This document shows, one piece after another, positions 25,888-34,879 of a stretch of 64,000 bases of DNA; positions within the stretch are counted from its first letter, which is position 1, and every line of letters starts with the position of its first letter. A program made the position numbers and the translations under genes. The notes beneath the pieces were generated by a model. The model searched no databases and had not been told where the DNA came from. It saw nothing but the letters and a program-made list of their open reading frames with translations. This DNA comes from Sinomonas albida. GTDB taxonomy: Bacteria > Actinomycetota > Actinomycetes > Actinomycetales > Micrococcaceae. Location: contig NZ_SWDW01000009.1 of NCBI RefSeq assembly GCF_004919045.1, positions 62,001 to 126,000 on the forward strand. Direction: 5' to 3'.

Positions 25888-27405
25888 ATGACACCGCCGC
25901 TGCGCCTCGCCGAGTTCATCGCAGCCATTTCGCTCGCGACGGATCTCGGCATGGGACAGCCGCTCGAGCAGGGCCTCCGGACGTGCCTCGTGGCCCTCGA
26001 ACTCGCGGACTCCACAGGGGCGTCGCCTGAGACCCACGCCGAGGTCTACTACACCGCGCTCCTGCGCTTCCTCGGCTGCACCGCTGACGCGCACGAGTCG
26101 GCCGAGCTGAGCGGCGACGACATCGCGCTCCGGGCCGCGATTGCCCCGGTGCTCGGCGCCTCCCCGGTCCGGCTGCTCCGCACGGTCCTCCCCGCCGTGG
26201 GAGCGGAGTTCCCGGCGGGGCGTCGGGCGGCGCTCCGGGCAGGCTTCCTCGCGACCGGCCCGTCGAGAATGCGAGCGGGCGTGCGCGCGCACTGCGAGGC
26301 CGCGGAAATGCTCGCCCTTCGCCTCGAGATCGCGCAGGGCACGCGTGCGGCCCTCGCCGCAGCGTTCGAACAATGGGACGGACGCGGCTTCCCGGATGGC
26401 CTGCGTTCGGAGGCCATCCCGCTCCCGGCGAGGATCGTCGCCGTCGCCCGTGACGTCGAAGTGATCGCACGCCTCGGCGGGCGGGACGCGGTCGCCGACG
26501 CCCTCCGGCAGCGGGCGGGGCACGCCTACGACCCCAGGCTCGCTGCCGCCGCCCTCGCGCACCTCGATGGGCTGCTTGAGGCCGCGCAGGCCGAGCAGCC
26601 TTGGGACGCCGTGCTCGCGCGCGAGCCGCTGCCCGTCGCCGAGATCCGCGCCGACCGGCTCGACACCGTCCTCGCGGTCTTCGCCGACTTCGCCGACCTC
26701 AAGGACCCAGTCCGCGCCGGTTTCTCACGAGACGTAGCCCTCCTCGCGGCCGGAGCGCATCCCGACGAGGGCCCGTTGCTCGCCCGCACGGGGCTCGCCG
26801 AGGACCTCGGGCGCGTAGCCGTCCCGAGCAGGTTCGACGGCGGGCGGCTCGGCTCGCCCGCGCACTACGAGCGGCTACGGCTCCATCCCTACTACAGCGA
26901 GCGGATCCTCTCCCGCGTGCGGACGACGGCGCCGCTCGCCAAGCTTGCCAGCCTTCACCACGAGCGCCTGGACGGCTCGGGCTACTACCGGGGTTCCGCG
27001 GGCCCGGAGCTCCCCTGGGAAGCGCGCGTGCTCGCTGCGGCCGACGCGTTCCGCGAGCTCCTCCTCGAGGTACCCGGCCGCCCCGCCCGCACGCTGGCCC
27101 AGGCGGCCGACGTGCTCGCCTCCCTCGTCCCCGGGCGGCTCGATCGCGACGCAGTCGACGCCGTGCTCGCCGCCGCGGGTGTCCGCGACCGCCGGACCCG
27201 GCCCGCGTGGCCCGCGGGCCTCACCGAGCGCGAGGTTGAAGTGCTGCGGCTCATCTGCCGGGGAGCCACCAAGAAGGACGTCGCGGTGGCCCTGACCATC
27301 TCGCCCAGCACGGCCGACCACCACATCCGCCACATCTACGCCAAGATCGGCGTCTCTTCCCGCGCTGCGGCGACCCTCTTCGCCGTCGAACGCGACCTCC
27401 TGTAG
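25888..27405 (+). CDS. HD-GYP-like domain / LuxR-HTH regulator
   Basis: 505 aa. Residues about 10-430 resemble an HD-GYP phosphodiesterase array: DGRGFPDGL in the first half and HHERLDGSGYYRG in the second. The HD signature that normally reads HDIGK is AEDLGRVAV, so the metal site is degraded and phosphohydrolase activity is doubtful. Residues about 440-505 are a LuxR HTH: LTEREVEVLRLICRGATKKDVA, then STADHHIRHIYAKIGVSSRAAATLFA. It is probably a ligand- or signal-responsive DNA-binding protein. The ATG at 25888 (MTPPLRLAEF) has no strong ribosome site. It is head-to-head with the two alpha/beta hydrolases. Confidence 0.82.
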   Translation: MTPPLRLAEFIAAISLATDLGMGQPLEQGLRTCLVALELADSTGASPETHAEVYYTALLRFLGCTADAHESAELSGDDIALRAAIAPVLGASPVRLLRTVLPAVGAEFPAGRRAALRAGFLATGPSRMRAGVRAHCEAAEMLALRLEIAQGTRAALAAAFEQWDGRGFPDGLRSEAIPLPARIVAVARDVEVIARLGGRDAVADALRQRAGHAYDPRLAAAALAHLDGLLEAAQAEQPWDAVLAREPLPVAEIRADRLDTVLAVFADFADLKDPVRAGFSRDVALLAAGAHPDEGPLLARTGLAEDLGRVAVPSRFDGGRLGSPAHYERLRLHPYYSERILSRVRTTAPLAKLASLHHERLDGSGYYRGSAGPELPWEARVLAAADAFRELLLEVPGRPARTLAQAADVLASLVPGRLDRDAVDAVLAAAGVRDRRTRPAWPAGLTEREVEVLRLICRGATKKDVAVALTISPSTADHHIRHIYAKIGVSSRAAATLFAVERDLL

Positions 27406-27447
27406 ACCCGCGCCCAGCCCAGCCGCCCGGTCAGCCCAGCCGCCCGG

Positions 27448-28278
27448 TCAGCCGAGCTCGTGCGTGATGTCCTTCGAACGCTCGGCGGCGGCCCGCGCGC
27501 CGTCGGCGATGATGCCGGGGAGGCCGCGCTCGTCGAACGTCGCGATGGCGCGCTCCGTCGTGCCGTTGGGGCTGGTCACGGCGCGGCGAAGGGCCGCGGG
27601 ATCCGCGCCCGGCTCGGCGAGCATGAAGCCCGCTCCGACCACCGTCTCGCGGGCCAGCCTGAGCGACAGCTCCGGGTCCAGGCCCAGGCGAGCGCCGGCG
27701 TCGGCCATCGCTTCGGCGAGGTAGAACGCGTAGGCCGGCCCGGAGCCGCTCACAGCGCTCACCGCGTCGACCTGTTCCTCGGGGACCTCGACCACGAGGC
27801 CCAGGCCTTCGAAGAGGCCCTTGACCCACTCGAGCTGATCGCGCGTGGCGTTCGTCCCTCCCGAGACGGAGACGACGCCGCGGCCCAGACGGGCGGGGGT
27901 GTTCGGCATCGTGCGGATCACCGGCTGCCCCGCGGGCAGCGAGCGCTCGAGCTGTTCGATGGAGACCGCGGCCGCCACGCTCACCACCACAGACTGCGGC
28001 GGAAGGCTCGCGGCGATCTCCGCCGCGAGGGCGGTGACCCCCACCGGCTTGACGCCGATGATCACGAGCGAGGATCCGCGCACGGCCTGCTGGTTGGCGT
28101 CGTCCTCTTCGTTCGTCGCCATGACGGTCACGCCGTATCGCTTGGCGAGCTCCTCGGCGCGCTCCCGGCGACGCACCGTCGCGGTGATGTCGGTCTTGGC
28201 CACGCCGGCCGCTAGGAGCCCCGCCATGATGGCTTCATTCATGGACCCGCAGCCGAGGAAGGCGATCTTGTTGCTCAT
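27448..28278 (-). CDS. proC: Pyrroline-5-carboxylate reductase
   Basis: 276 aa. Reduces pyrroline-5-carboxylate to proline with NAD(P)H. Start MSNKIAFLGCGSMNEAIMAG (Rossmann GxGxMxxA) at 28278. VIIGVKPVGV, RTMPNTPARLGRGV and the C-terminal dimer signature VSGSGPAYAFYLAEAMADAG with SPNGTTERAI are all present. The upstream frame is only read-through. The gene follows a 354-base spacer behind the TIM-barrel gene. A 17-bp direct repeat overlaps its stop (27416-27449). Confidence 0.95.
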   Translation of the reverse strand: MSNKIAFLGCGSMNEAIMAGLLAAGVAKTDITATVRRRERAEELAKRYGVTVMATNEEDDANQQAVRGSSLVIIGVKPVGVTALAAEIAASLPPQSVVVSVAAAVSIEQLERSLPAGQPVIRTMPNTPARLGRGVVSVSGGTNATRDQLEWVKGLFEGLGLVVEVPEEQVDAVSAVSGSGPAYAFYLAEAMADAGARLGLDPELSLRLARETVVGAGFMLAEPGADPAALRRAVTSPNGTTERAIATFDERGLPGIIADGARAAAERSKDITHELG

Positions 28279-28400
28279 GTGTCCATCCTGCCAGCCGAGG
28301 GCTTGGGCGTGCATTCCCAGCTTCTTCCCATGTTCGGCTGGGGTTCCTCCCAACTAGCCTCCCTAGAGTTGGTGGTACCTCACAGGGTGCGAGTGATGGA

Positions 28401-28425
28401 GCGACTGCTTCCCCCAAGCAGTCGC
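28401..28425. terminator. 10-bp hairpin, 5-nt loop
   Basis: GCGACTGCTT, loop CCCCC, AAGCAGTCGC: a perfect stem between the TIM-barrel gene and proC. A transcript terminator or processing site is plausible; there is no U-tract on the minus-strand side. Confidence 0.4.
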
Positions 28426-28472
28426 ACGGCGCTGGCAGTTGCGGATCATGGTCCCCCACCTTCCCCGCGGCT

Positions 28473-28542
28473 GCCAGCGCCTTACTCGTTTAAAAGAGCC
28501 AGCGCCTTCGTTTTAAGAAGCCAGGGCCTTGCTCGTTAAGGC
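28473..28542. repeat. Three imperfect 22-25 bp direct repeats
   Basis: Copies begin at 28473, 28498 and 28520. All start GCCAG(c/g)GCCTT and run into a GTTTTAA-like AT-rich end. Copy length varies (25, 22, 23). The AT-rich ends differ strongly from local composition. Confidence 0.6.
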
Positions 28543-28632
28543 ATGTCGCAGCGTGCCTTGCCGCGGCAGCACTCGGTCTGCGGCGGCGCGCCAAGGCTGG
28601 CCTGACGCTCACCCCAAGAACCGGAGCTCTGG

Positions 28633-29520
28633 CTACAGCGTGCGCTGCTCCGCGGCGCTGCGCTCGGCAGAGCGCTCGGCGGAGCGCTCGGGCCGGGCGA
28701 ACTGCCCAAGGTGCAGGCGCGCGAAGTCGAGCGCGGTCGCGAGCATCTCCTCGCGCTCCCCCGCCACCCGCGCCTTGCGCGTGCTGACCTCGGTGACCAC
28801 CACGCCGTCGAACGCCGAGTCCGCGAGGTACTGGAGGCACTCGGCGACCCGCTGCGTGCCTTGGCCGGGCAGGAGATGCTCGTCGCGGAACGATGCCCCG
28901 GATCCATCCGTCAGGTGGATGTGGCGCAGGGAGTCGCCGAGCGATTTGAACGCCTCGAGGCTGTCCTCGCGGGCCGTCGCCGCGTGGGAGAAGTCCCACG
29001 TCACGTCCTGATAGCCCTGGCCTACCGGGTCCCAGTGCGGGAGGTACGCGCGGGTCTCGCGCCCGCGGACCCGCCACGGGTACATGTTCTCCACCGCGAT
29101 GTGGACCTCGTACTCCTCGGCGAGATCACGGATGCCGATCGCGAAGCCATCCGCGTAGCCGGCCTGCCAACGGAACGGCGGGTGCACCACCACGGTGTCG
29201 CAGCCCACCTCGCGCGCCATCTCGCAGGAGCGTCGGATCTTTGTCCACGCGCCGCCCCAGACCTGCTGCGTGAGCAGGAGAGTCGGCGCATGGATGGACA
29301 CGATCGGCTGGTCGTAGCGCTCGGAGAGCTGGATGAGGGCATCCGGCTCCTGGCTCGTCGAGTTGTTCGTGACCATGACCTCGACGCCGTCATAGCCGAG
29401 GTCCGCCGCGCACGCGAACGCGTCGTGGACGCTGAGCGGGTACACGGAAGCGCTCGAGAGCCCGACGGGCACCTCGGGCACGTCGGCGGACTGGCGCCAC
29501 TCCGGGAACGGCCCGATCAT
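28633..29520 (-). CDS. Sugar phosphate isomerase/epimerase (TIM barrel)
   Basis: 295 aa. Xylose-isomerase-like TIM barrel: VGLSSASVYPLSVHDAFACAADLGYDGVEVM, HAPTLLL, VVVHPPFRWQ, VAVENMYPW and WDFSHAATA, with metal-ligand acids and histidines at the barrel ends. Substrate unknown. The C-terminus has three ERSAERSA repeats. The ATG at 29520 overlaps the Ppx stop by four bases, so the two are cotranslated. Confidence 0.88.
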   Translation of the reverse strand: MIGPFPEWRQSADVPEVPVGLSSASVYPLSVHDAFACAADLGYDGVEVMVTNNSTSQEPDALIQLSERYDQPIVSIHAPTLLLTQQVWGGAWTKIRRSCEMAREVGCDTVVVHPPFRWQAGYADGFAIGIRDLAEEYEVHIAVENMYPWRVRGRETRAYLPHWDPVGQGYQDVTWDFSHAATAREDSLEAFKSLGDSLRHIHLTDGSGASFRDEHLLPGQGTQRVAECLQYLADSAFDGVVVTEVSTRKARVAGEREEMLATALDFARLHLGQFARPERSAERSAERSAAEQRTL

Positions 29521-30536
29521 GGCCGGCTCCCCACGGGGTGCTCCTTCACGCTCCGCCTCCGCTCGCTCTCGATGGGCCGTATATGTTCGGGCGGCGCGAG
29601 CGGCCCGTCGAAGATGAGCTGATCGAGCCGGCGCAGGATGAGCCCCTCGCGGAGGGCCCAGGGGCAGATCTCGAGCTCCGGGGTTTCGAACAGCTCCATG
29701 GCGGCCTCGGCCACGAGGGCACCCGCGAGCAGCTGCGGGGCGCGGGCTTCCGAGACGCCGGGCAGATGGACCCGGTCGCCGGCCGACATCGCCGAGATGC
29801 GCTGGGCCCACAGCCCAAGGTCGGTGCGTTCGAGCACCCGCCGCACGTACGGTCCGGCCCCGCTCGGCGCCGAGCCCGCGATGCGGGCGAGCGATCGGAA
29901 CGTCTTCGAAGTGCCCGTGACGAGCCGCGGCCTGCCGACCTCGCGGAAGCCCCGCACCACCGGCTTGAGCGTCGCGCGGATGTAGCGCCGCAGCTCCTTG
30001 ACGCTCTTCGCGGTGGGCGGATCTTCGGGCAGCCAGTCGCGCGTGAGGCGCTGGGCCCCGAGGGGAACGGACTGCGCGATGTCGGGGAGCGAATCGTTCC
30101 CCATGGCCATCTCGAAGGATCCGCCGCCGATGTCCAGCGAGAGCAGCGTCCCCGCGCCCCAGCCGTACCAGCGGCGGACCGCAAAGAATGTCATCGCCGC
30201 TTCTTCGCTGCCCGTGAGCTCCTGGAGCGTCACGTTCGCCTCGCGCTGGATGCGCTCGATCACTTCCTCGCCGTTTGCCGCCTCCCGAATGGCGGAGGTG
30301 CAGAAGGCCAAGAGGTCCTCGGCGTCGTGCCGGCCCGCGAAGGCCCACGCCTCAAGGACGAAGTCGAGGAGTTCGCGCTGGCCCTGCTCGCTGATGCTGC
30401 CGTCCCGCTCGAGGTGCTTGACGAGCGAAAGCGGGCGCTTGTGCGAGGCGAAGGCGACAGGCTGTGCGCCGGGATGGGCGTCCACCAAGAGCAGGTGCAC
30501 GGTGTTCGAACCAATGTCGAGGACGCCTAGACGCAT
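29517..30536 (-). CDS. Ppx/GppA exopolyphosphatase-like phosphatase
   Basis: 339 aa ASKHA-fold phosphatase acting on polyphosphate or pppGpp. Phosphate loops: LGVLDIGSNTVHLLLVD at the N-terminus and LLSLDIGGGSFEMAMGND near residue 145. Other landmarks are TSAIREAANGEE and VTGTSKTFRSLARI. The start MRLGVLDIG is at 30536; only seven bases separate it from the SseB stop. The actinobacterial order topA-sseB-ppx fits a conserved cluster. Confidence 0.9.
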   Translation of the reverse strand: MRLGVLDIGSNTVHLLLVDAHPGAQPVAFASHKRPLSLVKHLERDGSISEQGQRELLDFVLEAWAFAGRHDAEDLLAFCTSAIREAANGEEVIERIQREANVTLQELTGSEEAAMTFFAVRRWYGWGAGTLLSLDIGGGSFEMAMGNDSLPDIAQSVPLGAQRLTRDWLPEDPPTAKSVKELRRYIRATLKPVVRGFREVGRPRLVTGTSKTFRSLARIAGSAPSGAGPYVRRVLERTDLGLWAQRISAMSAGDRVHLPGVSEARAPQLLAGALVAEAAMELFETPELEICPWALREGLILRRLDQLIFDGPLAPPEHIRPIESERRRSVKEHPVGSRP

Positions 30537-30543
30537 GAGCCCA

Positions 30544-31047
30544 TTATTCCCCGGTCTCCCCGTTGGCAAGTTCCTCGGGCGAGGCGGGCCTGAAATCCCT
30601 GAGGACGGCCGCGACGTGCTCCTGGCTGAGCTCGAAGCCGAAGGCAGCGCCCGGATTGAGCACGAGCCCGAGTTCGTCGCCGAGGTTTTGGAGGAGCACG
30701 GCCCCCTGCGTCGTGACGACGTTCGGCGCGTGCTCGAGGAAGTCCGGCCGGATCCGCGCGCGGTCCGTGAACGCCGCGACGAGCGGCTTCCCGTCGGCGT
30801 TCGTGAGCACGAGCGGCTCCACGTACTCCGTCTGGCCCGGAACCGGCTCCGGCACCACGAGGCACACGACGCTGTTGAGGAACGCGAGCACCGAGCTGCG
30901 CCCGTCGCCCTCCGTGCCGGATTCGGTCGCCGCCCGAAGGGCTTCCTCGAGCGGATTGAGCGGCGTCGGGTCCAGGTGCTCATCGGACGACGGCGCGTTC
31001 TCGCCTTGGGGGTTCACGTCCGCTTGGGGGTTAAGGTCTTCGGTCAC
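30544..31047 (-). CDS. SseB family protein
   Basis: 167 aa, SseB-like fold. The core has FLNSVVCLVVPEPVPGQTEYVEPLVL, NADGKPLVAAFTD, and C-terminal LVLNPGAAFGFELSQEHVAAVL. It is preceded by a variable N-terminal tail with an APSSD segment encoded by a 12-mer copy (30985). The start codon is GTG 31045-31047, which overlaps the topA stop by four bases. Role unknown. Confidence 0.87.
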   Translation of the reverse strand: MTEDLNPQADVNPQGENAPSSDEHLDPTPLNPLEEALRAATESGTEGDGRSSVLAFLNSVVCLVVPEPVPGQTEYVEPLVLTNADGKPLVAAFTDRARIRPDFLEHAPNVVTTQGAVLLQNLGDELGLVLNPGAAFGFELSQEHVAAVLRDFRPASPEELANGETGE

Positions 31048-33827
31048 TTGGCACTCGCTTTCGCTCGGGTGCCGCCGCCGCCCGACCGGCGCGCGGGCCG
31101 CTTCACAGGACCCTTTGCACGCTTCTCGGCGAGCAGCTCGACCGCGCGTTCACGCGTGAGCTCCTCGATCGGGGTGGCGCGCGGCACAGTGATGTTCGTG
31201 ACGCCGTCCGTGATGTAGGGGCCGAAGCGGCCTTCCTTCACCACGATCGGCTTTCCGGACTCGGGGTCGTCGCCGAACTCGGCGAGCGGCGCTGCGGCCG
31301 TACGGCCGCCCCGGGTCTTGGGCTGAGCGTAGATCTTGAGGGCTTCCTCGAGGGTGATCGTGAAGATCTCCTCCTCGCTGCCGATCGAGCGTGAATCCGT
31401 GCCCTTCTTGAGGTACGGCCCGAAGCGCCCGTTCTGGACGGTGATCACGTTGCCCTCCTCGTCCTTGCCCAGGGCACGCGGGAGGCTCATGAGCTTGAGC
31501 GCGTCGTCGAGCGTGACGGTCTCGATGCTCATCGACTTGAACAGCGACGCCGTTCGCGGCTTGACCTTGACGGGCTTCTTCGGGGGCTTCGGCTTGCCGT
31601 TCTTGTAGTACTCGACGGGCTGAGCGGCGAGCTGCTCGGGGGTCGGCTCGGCGATGAGCTCCGTGACGTACGCGCCGTAGCGGCCGTTCTTCGCGACCAC
31701 GGTGTGGCCGGTGAGCGGATCGGTTCCGAGCACGTGCTCCTCGGGGCCAGCGCTCTCCATGAGCTCAAGGGCCTTCTCCGCCGTGAGCTCGTCCGGCGCG
31801 AGGTCCTCGGGGACGTTCGCCCTCTCAGGGGCCGTGCCCTCGGGGGCGTCGGGGGGAAGGGGCTTCTCGAGGTACGGGCCGTACTTGCCCACGCGCAGCA
31901 CGATGCCGGGCGCGATCTCGACCGAGTTGACCTCACGCGCGTCGATCTCGCCGAGGCCATTGACGATCGTCGTGAGCCCAGGCTTGCCCTCGGCCCCGAA
32001 GTAGAACGCGCTGAGCCAGTCCGAGCCGGCCTGCTCGCCAGCGGCGATGCGGTCGAGATCCTCTTCCATCTCCGCCGTGAAGTCGTAGTCCACGTAGTCG
32101 TGGAAGTACTCCTCGAGGAGGCGGACCACCGAGAACGCGATCCAGCTCGGCACGAGGGCGTTTCCTCGCGTGCGGACGTAACCGCGATCCATGATCGTGG
32201 AGATCGTCGCCGCGTACGTGGACGGGCGGCCGATCCCGCGCTCCTCGAGGGTCTTGACGAGCGACGCCTCGGTGTACCGCGGGGGCGGCGACGTCTGGTG
32301 GCCGTTGGCGGCGAGCTCGAGGGCATCCAGCGCCTGGCCCTTGGCGAGCGCCGGCAGGCGACCGCCCTCGCCGCCTCGACCGGCCGAACCGGACTCGGTG
32401 TCTTCGCGGACCTCGTCGCGGCCCTCCTCGTACGCGGCGAGGAAGCCGCGGAACGTGATGACCGTGCCCGACGCGGTGAACTCGGCGTCGCGGCCCTGAG
32501 CCTCGCCGGTCGTGGCGACCGCGCCGAGGCGCACCGTCGCGGTCGAGCCCTTGGCGTCCTCCATCTGCGACGCGACGGTGCGCTTCCAGATGAGCTCGTA
32601 GAGCCGGAACTCGTCGCCACGGAGCTCCTTCGCGACCTGCGCCGGCGTTCGGAACGAGTCGCCGGCGGGGCGGATGGCCTCGTGGGCTTCCTGCGCGTTC
32701 TTGGCCTTCGAGGCGTAGACGCGCGAGCGGGACGGGATGAAGTCCGGCCCATACAGCTCCGATGCCTGGCGGCGGGCCGCGCCGACGGCCTGGTCGCTCA
32801 GCGCCGTCGAGTCGGTACGCATATACGTGATGTAGCCGTTCTCATACAGCCGCTGGGCCACCTGCATGGTCACGCGAGCCGAGAAGCGCAGCTTGCGGGC
32901 CGCCTCCTGCTGGAGCGTCGACGTGGTGAAGGGGGCGGCCGGGCGCCGAGTGTACGGCTTCTCCTCGACTGAGCGGACCGAGAAGGCGGCGTTCTCGAGG
33001 CCAGCCGCGAGGGCGCGGGCGGTGGCCTCGTCGAGGAGCACGGCGTTCTTGGCGGTCAGGCGGCCGCGATCGTCGAAGTCGCGCCCCGAAGCGACCTTCT
33101 TGCCATCCACGAGCGCGAGGCGGGCTTGGAAGCTCTGGCCCGCGCCGCCGTCGTCCGCTGCTGCGCCCTGCGCCTGCGGCGCCAAGGTCGCGAGGAGATC
33201 CCAATAGTCCGCGGTGCGGAACGCCATGCGTTCGCGCTCGCGCTCGACGACGAGGCGCGTCGCGACGGACTGCACGCGGCCCGCGGAGAGGCCGCTGGCG
33301 ATCTTGCGCCACAGGACCGGGGAAATCTCGTAGCCGTAGAGGCGGTCGAGTACGCGGCGCGTCTCCTGCGCGTCGACGAGGGATTCGTCGACGTCGCGAA
33401 GCTCAGCCATGGCCCGCTGGATCGCTTCCTTCGTGATCTCCGGGAACGTGAGGCGGTGCACCGGGACCTTGGGCTTGAGGACCTCGAGGAGGTGCCACGC
33501 GATGGCCTCGCCCTCGCGATCACCATCGGTAGCCAGGTAGAGCTCGTCGGCTTCCTTGAGCTTGGCCTTGAGTTCGGCGACCTTCTTCCGCTTCTCCGGG
33601 GACACGACGTAATACGGCTCGAATCCGTTGTCGATGTCCACCGCGAACTTGCCCACGGAGGTCTTCTTCAGCTCCGTCGGCAGGTCCGACGGCTGCGGCA
33701 GGTCTCGGATGTGGCCCATTGACGCGTCGACCTCGAAGCCCGCGCCCAAGTACTGGGCGATGGTCTTGCTCTTGGCCGGCGACTCCACGATCACGAGCTT
33801 CTTGCCGGTTTTAGCCTTCGTGGCCAC
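31044..33827 (-). CDS. topA: DNA topoisomerase I
   Basis: 927 aa type IA topoisomerase that relaxes negative supercoils. TOPRIM segment KLVIVESPAKSKTIAQYL and YLATDGDREGEAIAWHL. The active-site tyrosine lies in ENGYITYMRTDSTALS, and the gate domain in GIGRPSTYAATISTI. The long C-terminal half has repeated zinc-free KxxRYGxYV-type topo-C modules (NGRYGAYVTE, NGRFGPYLKK, EGRFGPYITD) and a Lys/Arg tail. The GTG start at 33827 has AGGAG five bases upstream; the frame to 33872 is read-through. An Ala-Asp-Asp-Gly stretch encoded by a 12-mer copy (33147) interrupts the N-terminal domain. Confidence 0.96.
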   Translation of the reverse strand: MATKAKTGKKLVIVESPAKSKTIAQYLGAGFEVDASMGHIRDLPQPSDLPTELKKTSVGKFAVDIDNGFEPYYVVSPEKRKKVAELKAKLKEADELYLATDGDREGEAIAWHLLEVLKPKVPVHRLTFPEITKEAIQRAMAELRDVDESLVDAQETRRVLDRLYGYEISPVLWRKIASGLSAGRVQSVATRLVVERERERMAFRTADYWDLLATLAPQAQGAAADDGGAGQSFQARLALVDGKKVASGRDFDDRGRLTAKNAVLLDEATARALAAGLENAAFSVRSVEEKPYTRRPAAPFTTSTLQQEAARKLRFSARVTMQVAQRLYENGYITYMRTDSTALSDQAVGAARRQASELYGPDFIPSRSRVYASKAKNAQEAHEAIRPAGDSFRTPAQVAKELRGDEFRLYELIWKRTVASQMEDAKGSTATVRLGAVATTGEAQGRDAEFTASGTVITFRGFLAAYEEGRDEVREDTESGSAGRGGEGGRLPALAKGQALDALELAANGHQTSPPPRYTEASLVKTLEERGIGRPSTYAATISTIMDRGYVRTRGNALVPSWIAFSVVRLLEEYFHDYVDYDFTAEMEEDLDRIAAGEQAGSDWLSAFYFGAEGKPGLTTIVNGLGEIDAREVNSVEIAPGIVLRVGKYGPYLEKPLPPDAPEGTAPERANVPEDLAPDELTAEKALELMESAGPEEHVLGTDPLTGHTVVAKNGRYGAYVTELIAEPTPEQLAAQPVEYYKNGKPKPPKKPVKVKPRTASLFKSMSIETVTLDDALKLMSLPRALGKDEEGNVITVQNGRFGPYLKKGTDSRSIGSEEEIFTITLEEALKIYAQPKTRGGRTAAAPLAEFGDDPESGKPIVVKEGRFGPYITDGVTNITVPRATPIEELTRERAVELLAEKRAKGPVKRPARRSGGGGTRAKASAK

Positions 33828-33935
33828 GCTACTCCTCAAGACAAAGGTGGGTGCAGGCAATCGGCATGCCAAGCCGATCGACGACGACGCCGCGACGCCG
33901 CACCACCCTGGTGCCGACGCGCAAGTCCCTAGTTC

Positions 33936-33963
33936 ACCATACGATGGCGCGGGATGCGCAAGT
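33936..33963 (-). promoter_or_regulatory. Possible topA promoter
   Basis: On the minus strand ACTTGC and TATGGT are spaced by 16 bases upstream of the topA start. The match to sigma-70-type boxes is weak. Nothing else is seen in the 217-base gap at 33828-34044. Confidence 0.25.
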
Positions 33964-34044
33964 GCCGCGGGTCGATTGCGGACGCGTCCGACCCACCACA
34001 GGTCCCCGCAAAGGCAGGCCCAGTCCGATGGCCCTCAGGCCGCG

Positions 34045-34818
34045 CTAGGCGGTCGATTCGAGCGCGCTGACGTCGCCCGCGTCCTGACCGCCGACTGCTT
34101 CCGGCGCGTCGAGAGCGGCACTCACGGTCGAAGCGTTCTCGACGCTTGGCGTGGAGGGAGCCTTCGCACCGGATCGGCGCGGGGCCGCCTTGCGGGCGCT
34201 CTCGGCCGCCTCGCGCACCTCCGGGAGCATCGACCACAGGACATACATGCGCTCGGTCTCCGGCACAGTGCCGCCCACCTCGTCGGCCTCCTCCGTGGCG
34301 CGGTCGAACTCGTCGAGGAGCTCCGACATGCGGCGCTTGAACTCGTCGCGCTGCGCAAGGCTGAGCTTGAGCACGTTTCCGGAGACCATCATGACCGGAG
34401 ATTCATCGGGCTCGCCCCGGCGTCGCGCCGATTCACGGTGCTTTGCGTGGCTCGCAATCCGCTTCCGCAGCGAGTCGAGTTCCATGTCCACGATCGCGAG
34501 ACCGGGCGTCTGGCCGGTCGTCGACGTATCGAGGTTGAGGTCCGTCCCCGCCGCCTTCCAACGGCGCTCGCGACCGTCGCCGTCGTTCGGCGCGTCGACC
34601 ACGATGCCCCACTTCTTGAGTGCGCGGAGGTGATAGCTCATGGCGCTCGGCGTCAGCCCGGTGAACGACGCGAGCTCGGTGGCGGTCCAGCTCTTCTGGC
34701 TTGAGTACAGCTCGTTGATCGCCGCGAGACGGGCTCCGTGAGCGAGGGCGCGAATGGCCTTGGGGTCCGTGATCCGCACGGGATTCTCGGTGCGGGGACT
34801 GCGCTTCTTGTCGGTCAT
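34045..34818 (-). CDS. ArsR-type winged-helix regulator
   Basis: 257 aa. Winged helix at residues about 15-100: ITDPKAIRALAHGARLAAINEL, TATELASFTGLTPSAMSYHLRALKKWGIV. A helical region with ERMYVLWSMLPEVREAAE follows, then a low-complexity Ala/Ser tail. Start MTDKKRSPRTENP at 34818; an upstream ATG would add an unlikely leader. A TGTGGC/GCCACA inverted repeat (34839-34860) lies just upstream and may be its own operator. Target unknown. Confidence 0.82.
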   Translation of the reverse strand: MTDKKRSPRTENPVRITDPKAIRALAHGARLAAINELYSSQKSWTATELASFTGLTPSAMSYHLRALKKWGIVVDAPNDGDGRERRWKAAGTDLNLDTSTTGQTPGLAIVDMELDSLRKRIASHAKHRESARRRGEPDESPVMMVSGNVLKLSLAQRDEFKRRMSELLDEFDRATEEADEVGGTVPETERMYVLWSMLPEVREAAESARKAAPRRSGAKAPSTPSVENASTVSAALDAPEAVGGQDAGDVSALESTA

Positions 34819-34838
34819 GTGCTTCTTACTTCGTGGGG

Positions 34839-34860
34839 TGTGGCTGTTATTTACGCCACA
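34839..34860. promoter_or_regulatory. Inverted repeat upstream of winged-helix gene
   Basis: TGTGGC and GCCACA, ten bases apart around AT-rich TGTTATTTAC, 21 bases before the start at 34818. The layout suits an autoregulatory operator or promoter, but the match is short. Confidence 0.3.
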
Positions 34861-34879
34861 TCTCTTCAAGGATGTCAAA

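Larger units (their letters stand above)
28279..28632. other. 354-bp repeat-bearing intergenic region
   Basis: No gene is supported. It contains a perfect 10-bp hairpin (28401-28425), an 11-bp inverted repeat (28428-28438 with 28471-28481) and three imperfect direct repeats at 28473-28542. The last part is markedly AT-richer than the genes around it. As it lies upstream of proC on the minus strand, it may hold the proC promoter. Confidence 0.6.
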
